From: Tannerellaceae bacterium
GTDB lineage: Bacteria; Bacteroidota; Bacteroidia; Bacteroidales; Tannerellaceae
Assembly (NCBI GenBank): GCA_031279915.1
Contig: JAITHO010000004.1
Location: 1-8,466 of the forward strand
Reading direction: 5' to 3'
Length of the DNA: 8,466 nt
The notes beneath the pieces were generated by a model. The model was given only the letters and a program-made list of their open reading frames with translations, made no database searches and was not told where the DNA came from. The first letter of the stretch is position 1. Each line of letters opens with the position of its first letter. Below, in pieces: positions 6,625 through 8,466 of the stretch. The position numbers and the translations under genes are program-made.

Positions 6625-6630
6625 TTTATC

Positions 6631-7872
6631 ATGAAAAAAGTTCTTGTGATTTGCGATATGTTTCCGCCGGCATTTGGGCCTCGGATGGGCTATTTGTGCA
6701 AGTATCTGGGGGATACGGGCTGGGAGGCGACGGTTTTGACGGAGAAGATTGGGGGCGGGAGCTTTGCCTTCCTCCGGGGCGGATGTTCGGTGCATGCGCT
6801 GACGTATTATCCTGCGGGCAAAGGATTGTGGGCTGGGGGGCTGAGGTTTTTGCTGAGGTTGCTGTCGGTTGTTGGTTTGAAGGATTACGTTTTTTTCAGA
6901 GAGGCAAAGCGTTTGTTGAAGGGCGGTCGGTTTGAATTGATTTTGTGCAGTACGTACCGCGATTTTCCGTTGGGGGCGGCTTCGCGGGCTGCTCGTCGGT
7001 TCGGGTTGCCGTGGGTTGCCGATTTGCGTGATATTGTTGAGCAATACGCCGGATTGGAGTTCATTGCCACCAAGTTACCGAGCTTTGTGCGGGCCAGGTT
7101 CGGGCCGATGCTTAGGCGCCGCTTCATCAAATCTCGCAATCTTATGCTGCAAAGCGCTGCGCATGTAACATGTGTTTCGCCCTTTCATCTGTCGATATTG
7201 AGGCCCCATTCGGCGAAAATCAGTTTGATATATAATGGATACGATCCGGAGATATTCCGTCCGCGGATAATGACTTCCGACTGCTTCATTATCAGCTATA
7301 CAGGGCGTTTGCTGAGTGGGGCGATGCGCGATCCGTCGCTGTTGTTCGAAGCCATCCGTCAGCTTTCGGGCGAGGGATTATTCAGCCCGTCGACATGCAG
7401 AGTTGAGTGGTATACGGATGAGGCATCCTGGTTGGCCATTTCATCGGCCTCGGAGCAGGCCGGCGTTGGCAGCTACATGCATTACAAGGGCTACGTTGCG
7501 GGCGATCGTATACCGGCGGTCTTGGCCGGCAGCTCCGTAGCGCTTTTGCTCGCCAACAAAGAATCGGTCGCAGGCCCGCGCGGCATAGTCACCACCAAAG
7601 TGTTCGAAGCGATGGCCATGGAGCGTCCGATCTTGTGCGTTCGCAGCGACGAGGGCGTCATTGCCGCTCTGCTAGCCGAAAGCCGTTGCGGACTAGCCGC
7701 CTCCAGCCTCGCCGAAGCCAGCCAATTTCTGCGGCAATATTATAATCAATGGCTCCACAACAAGCGTACTCACGTCGAGCCCTATCGCCCCTTCATCGAA
7801 TCCTTCTCACGCCGGAAGCAAGCCCAGGAGTTCGCCGCCATCTTCGAAGAAGCCAGCCGCTCCAAAGCATAA
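6631..7872 (+). CDS. GT-B fold glycosyltransferase, family 4-like
   Basis: This 413-residue protein probably transfers a sugar from a nucleotide donor to a growing surface glycan at the cytoplasmic face of the membrane. The N-terminal Rossmann domain opens with VLVICDMFPPAFGPRMGYL (residues 4-22), a common opening of WbuB-like GT4 enzymes. WVADLRDI is at 128-135, VTCVSP at 179-184 and NGYDPEIF at 202-209, where the linker enters the C-terminal domain. YTGRL is at 223-227, and KVFEAMAMERPIL at 333-345 is the donor-binding E-rich motif. Sugar and acceptor cannot be assigned. Length is normal and the frame intact. It is separated from the epimerase by the 270-bp palindrome, so it may have its own promoter, though I see no convincing one. 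The first 130 or so codons are strongly G-rich over C, with many GGG and TTG codons, while the end is C-rich over G, an abrupt change inside one gene. Confidence 0.87.
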   Translation: MKKVLVICDMFPPAFGPRMGYLCKYLGDTGWEATVLTEKIGGGSFAFLRGGCSVHALTYYPAGKGLWAGGLRFLLRLLSVVGLKDYVFFREAKRLLKGGRFELILCSTYRDFPLGAASRAARRFGLPWVADLRDIVEQYAGLEFIATKLPSFVRARFGPMLRRRFIKSRNLMLQSAAHVTCVSPFHLSILRPHSAKISLIYNGYDPEIFRPRIMTSDCFIISYTGRLLSGAMRDPSLLFEAIRQLSGEGLFSPSTCRVEWYTDEASWLAISSASEQAGVGSYMHYKGYVAGDRIPAVLAGSSVALLLANKESVAGPRGIVTTKVFEAMAMERPILCVRSDEGVIAALLAESRCGLAASSLAEASQFLRQYYNQWLHNKRTHVEPYRPFIESFSRRKQAQEFAAIFEEASRSKA

Positions 7873-7873
7873 A

Positions 7874-7911
7874 AACCCCCGCACCTGAATGATGCGGGGG
7901 TTCCCTTTTTT
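7874..7911. terminator. Intrinsic terminator, probably bidirectional
   Basis: AACCCCCGCA (7874-7883) pairs with TGCGGGGGTT (7893-7902), a 10-bp stem with a 9-base loop. On the + strand it is followed by CCC and six T residues (7906-7911). On the minus strand the stem runs directly into a T-run from the A residues at 7871-7875. It starts two bases after the glycosyltransferase stop and lies about 45 bases past the stop of the convergent minus-strand gene, so it can serve both. Confidence 0.92.
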
Positions 7912-7947
7912 AATCTATCGCCTCAAAGAGCAACTGATCTCACTAAC

Positions 7948-8466
7948 TTATTTCACCAAAGCCTTGGAGGATGCTCCGTCGATCTTCACAACCACGATGC
8001 CCTTAGGCAGCGCGATAGTTTCGTTATTTCCGGAGAGAACAGCCTTAGCAACGGTTTGACCAAGAACGTTGGTAACAGTCACAGTCTTGCCGGAGGCGTT
8101 GAGGATAGTTACAGAGCCTGTGTTGCCGATCACCTTAGCGCTCTCGGTGGAGATAGCCTCGATGGCGGTGGCTTTGCCGTAGTCAGCTTCATCCTTCTTC
8201 ACAACCTGCATACCCATGGCTGCGTTGTTATCCACGCCAGCAGTAAATGTGATAACGCTGCTGATAACCGGTGCGCCGCTGTTGCTGGTGATGAACTTAG
8301 CTTTATTCGGGCCAATCTTTGTGCCATCTTCGCTTGTTGTCTCGATATAGAACACACGTTCCTTGTTCTCAACTCCAATAGCGTTTTTCAAGCGGAACTG
8401 GAATACCATACTCTTGCCGTTGACGTTAGTATCGTTAGTCTTGCCGTATGTTCTCTTATACAAAGC
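7948..8466 (-). CDS. C-terminal part of a probable secreted/surface protein, DUF6383-like end
   Basis: The frame is open to the window edge, so only the last 172 residues are visible and the true start is outside; a TTG at 8463 is not a credible start. The final 85 or so residues, from MQVVKKDEADYGK to SKALVK, consist of beta-strand-like repeats with NASGKTVTVTNVLGQTV and LPKGIVVVKIDG. This resembles DUF6383 and, more loosely, the type IX secretion C-terminal sorting domains, which also contain an N-x-x-G-Q turn and a GIYxVKI-like strand. Such ends usually sit on large exported proteins of Bacteroidales. The upstream visible part (VFYIETTSEDGTK, ISSVITFTAG) has no recognised domain but also looks beta-rich. 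Codon use is regular, suggesting a well-expressed gene. It converges on the glycosyltransferase and shares its terminator. Whether it is exported by the type IX system is inference. Confidence 0.75.
   Translation of the reverse strand, partial: ALYKRTYGKTNDTNVNGKSMVFQFRLKNAIGVENKERVFYIETTSEDGTKIGPNKAKFITSNSGAPVISSVITFTAGVDNNAAMGMQVVKKDEADYGKATAIEAISTESAKVIGNTGSVTILNASGKTVTVTNVLGQTVAKAVLSGNNETIALPKGIVVVKIDGASSKALVK

Noticed and set aside
6541..6630. Standard TTTG/TAnnTTTG promoter before the glycosyltransferase
   Set aside because: TTTTG and TTATTTG words occur, but none are spaced 19-21 nt apart with a full TAnnTTTG, so a promoter cannot be called from sequence.
6601..7044. 147-codon minus-strand gene
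   Set aside because: It lies antisense to the well-supported glycosyltransferase; the frame is open because of the unusual G-rich bias there, and the Pro/Gln/Arg-rich product resembles no family.
8461..8463. TTG start for the minus-strand protein
   Set aside because: The frame continues open to the window edge and the visible part is a C-terminal module, so the gene is cut by the window rather than starting there.

Overview
The window looks like a chromosomal segment of a member of the Bacteroidales (phylum Bacteroidota), of roughly balanced GC content. Four things support this. RecA has the [18 protein letters not shown] sequence of that phylum. A carboxynorspermidine dehydrogenase lies directly upstream of recA. 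A Bacteroides-type promoter (TTTG, 19 nt, TATTTTTG) stands before that gene, and starts are AT-rich with little sign of Shine-Dalgarno sites. The last protein ends in a module resembling the Bacteroidales C-terminal family DUF6383. I cannot fix the family or genus.

Layout. Bases 1-336 are an array of eight 42-bp repeats with inverted-repeat ends, followed by a GC-rich hairpin, a doubtful 71-codon frame and the promoter. Bases 636-6181 hold five tightly packed genes on the + strand: carboxynorspermidine dehydrogenase (polyamine synthesis), recA (recombination), a FemAB/GNAT-like acyltransferase, a polysaccharide-deacetylase-like protein and a non-hydrolysing UDP-N-acetylglucosamine 2-epimerase. 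The gaps are 23 nt, a 14-nt overlap, an 8-nt overlap and 1 nt, so recA is probably co-transcribed with surface-polysaccharide genes. Bases 6182-6630 contain no credible gene. They hold a 40-bp-period array that folds as a whole into a gapless 270-bp quasi-palindrome, then an exact 16-bp tandem duplication just before the next start codon. Bases 6631-7872 encode a GT-B glycosyltransferase, followed by a hairpin terminator that appears to work in both directions. The minus strand from 7948 to the edge carries the C-terminal part of a probable secreted or surface protein.

How it fits together. The acyltransferase, deacetylase-like protein, epimerase and glycosyltransferase suit synthesis and modification of a cell-surface glycan; this is inferred from families and spacing. 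I recognise no defence, toxin, CRISPR or transposase gene. The least explained material is the two structured repeat arrays, especially the palindrome at 6241-6510. Other points worth checking are a one-residue expansion in RecA loop L2 and a sharp change in base composition inside the glycosyltransferase gene.
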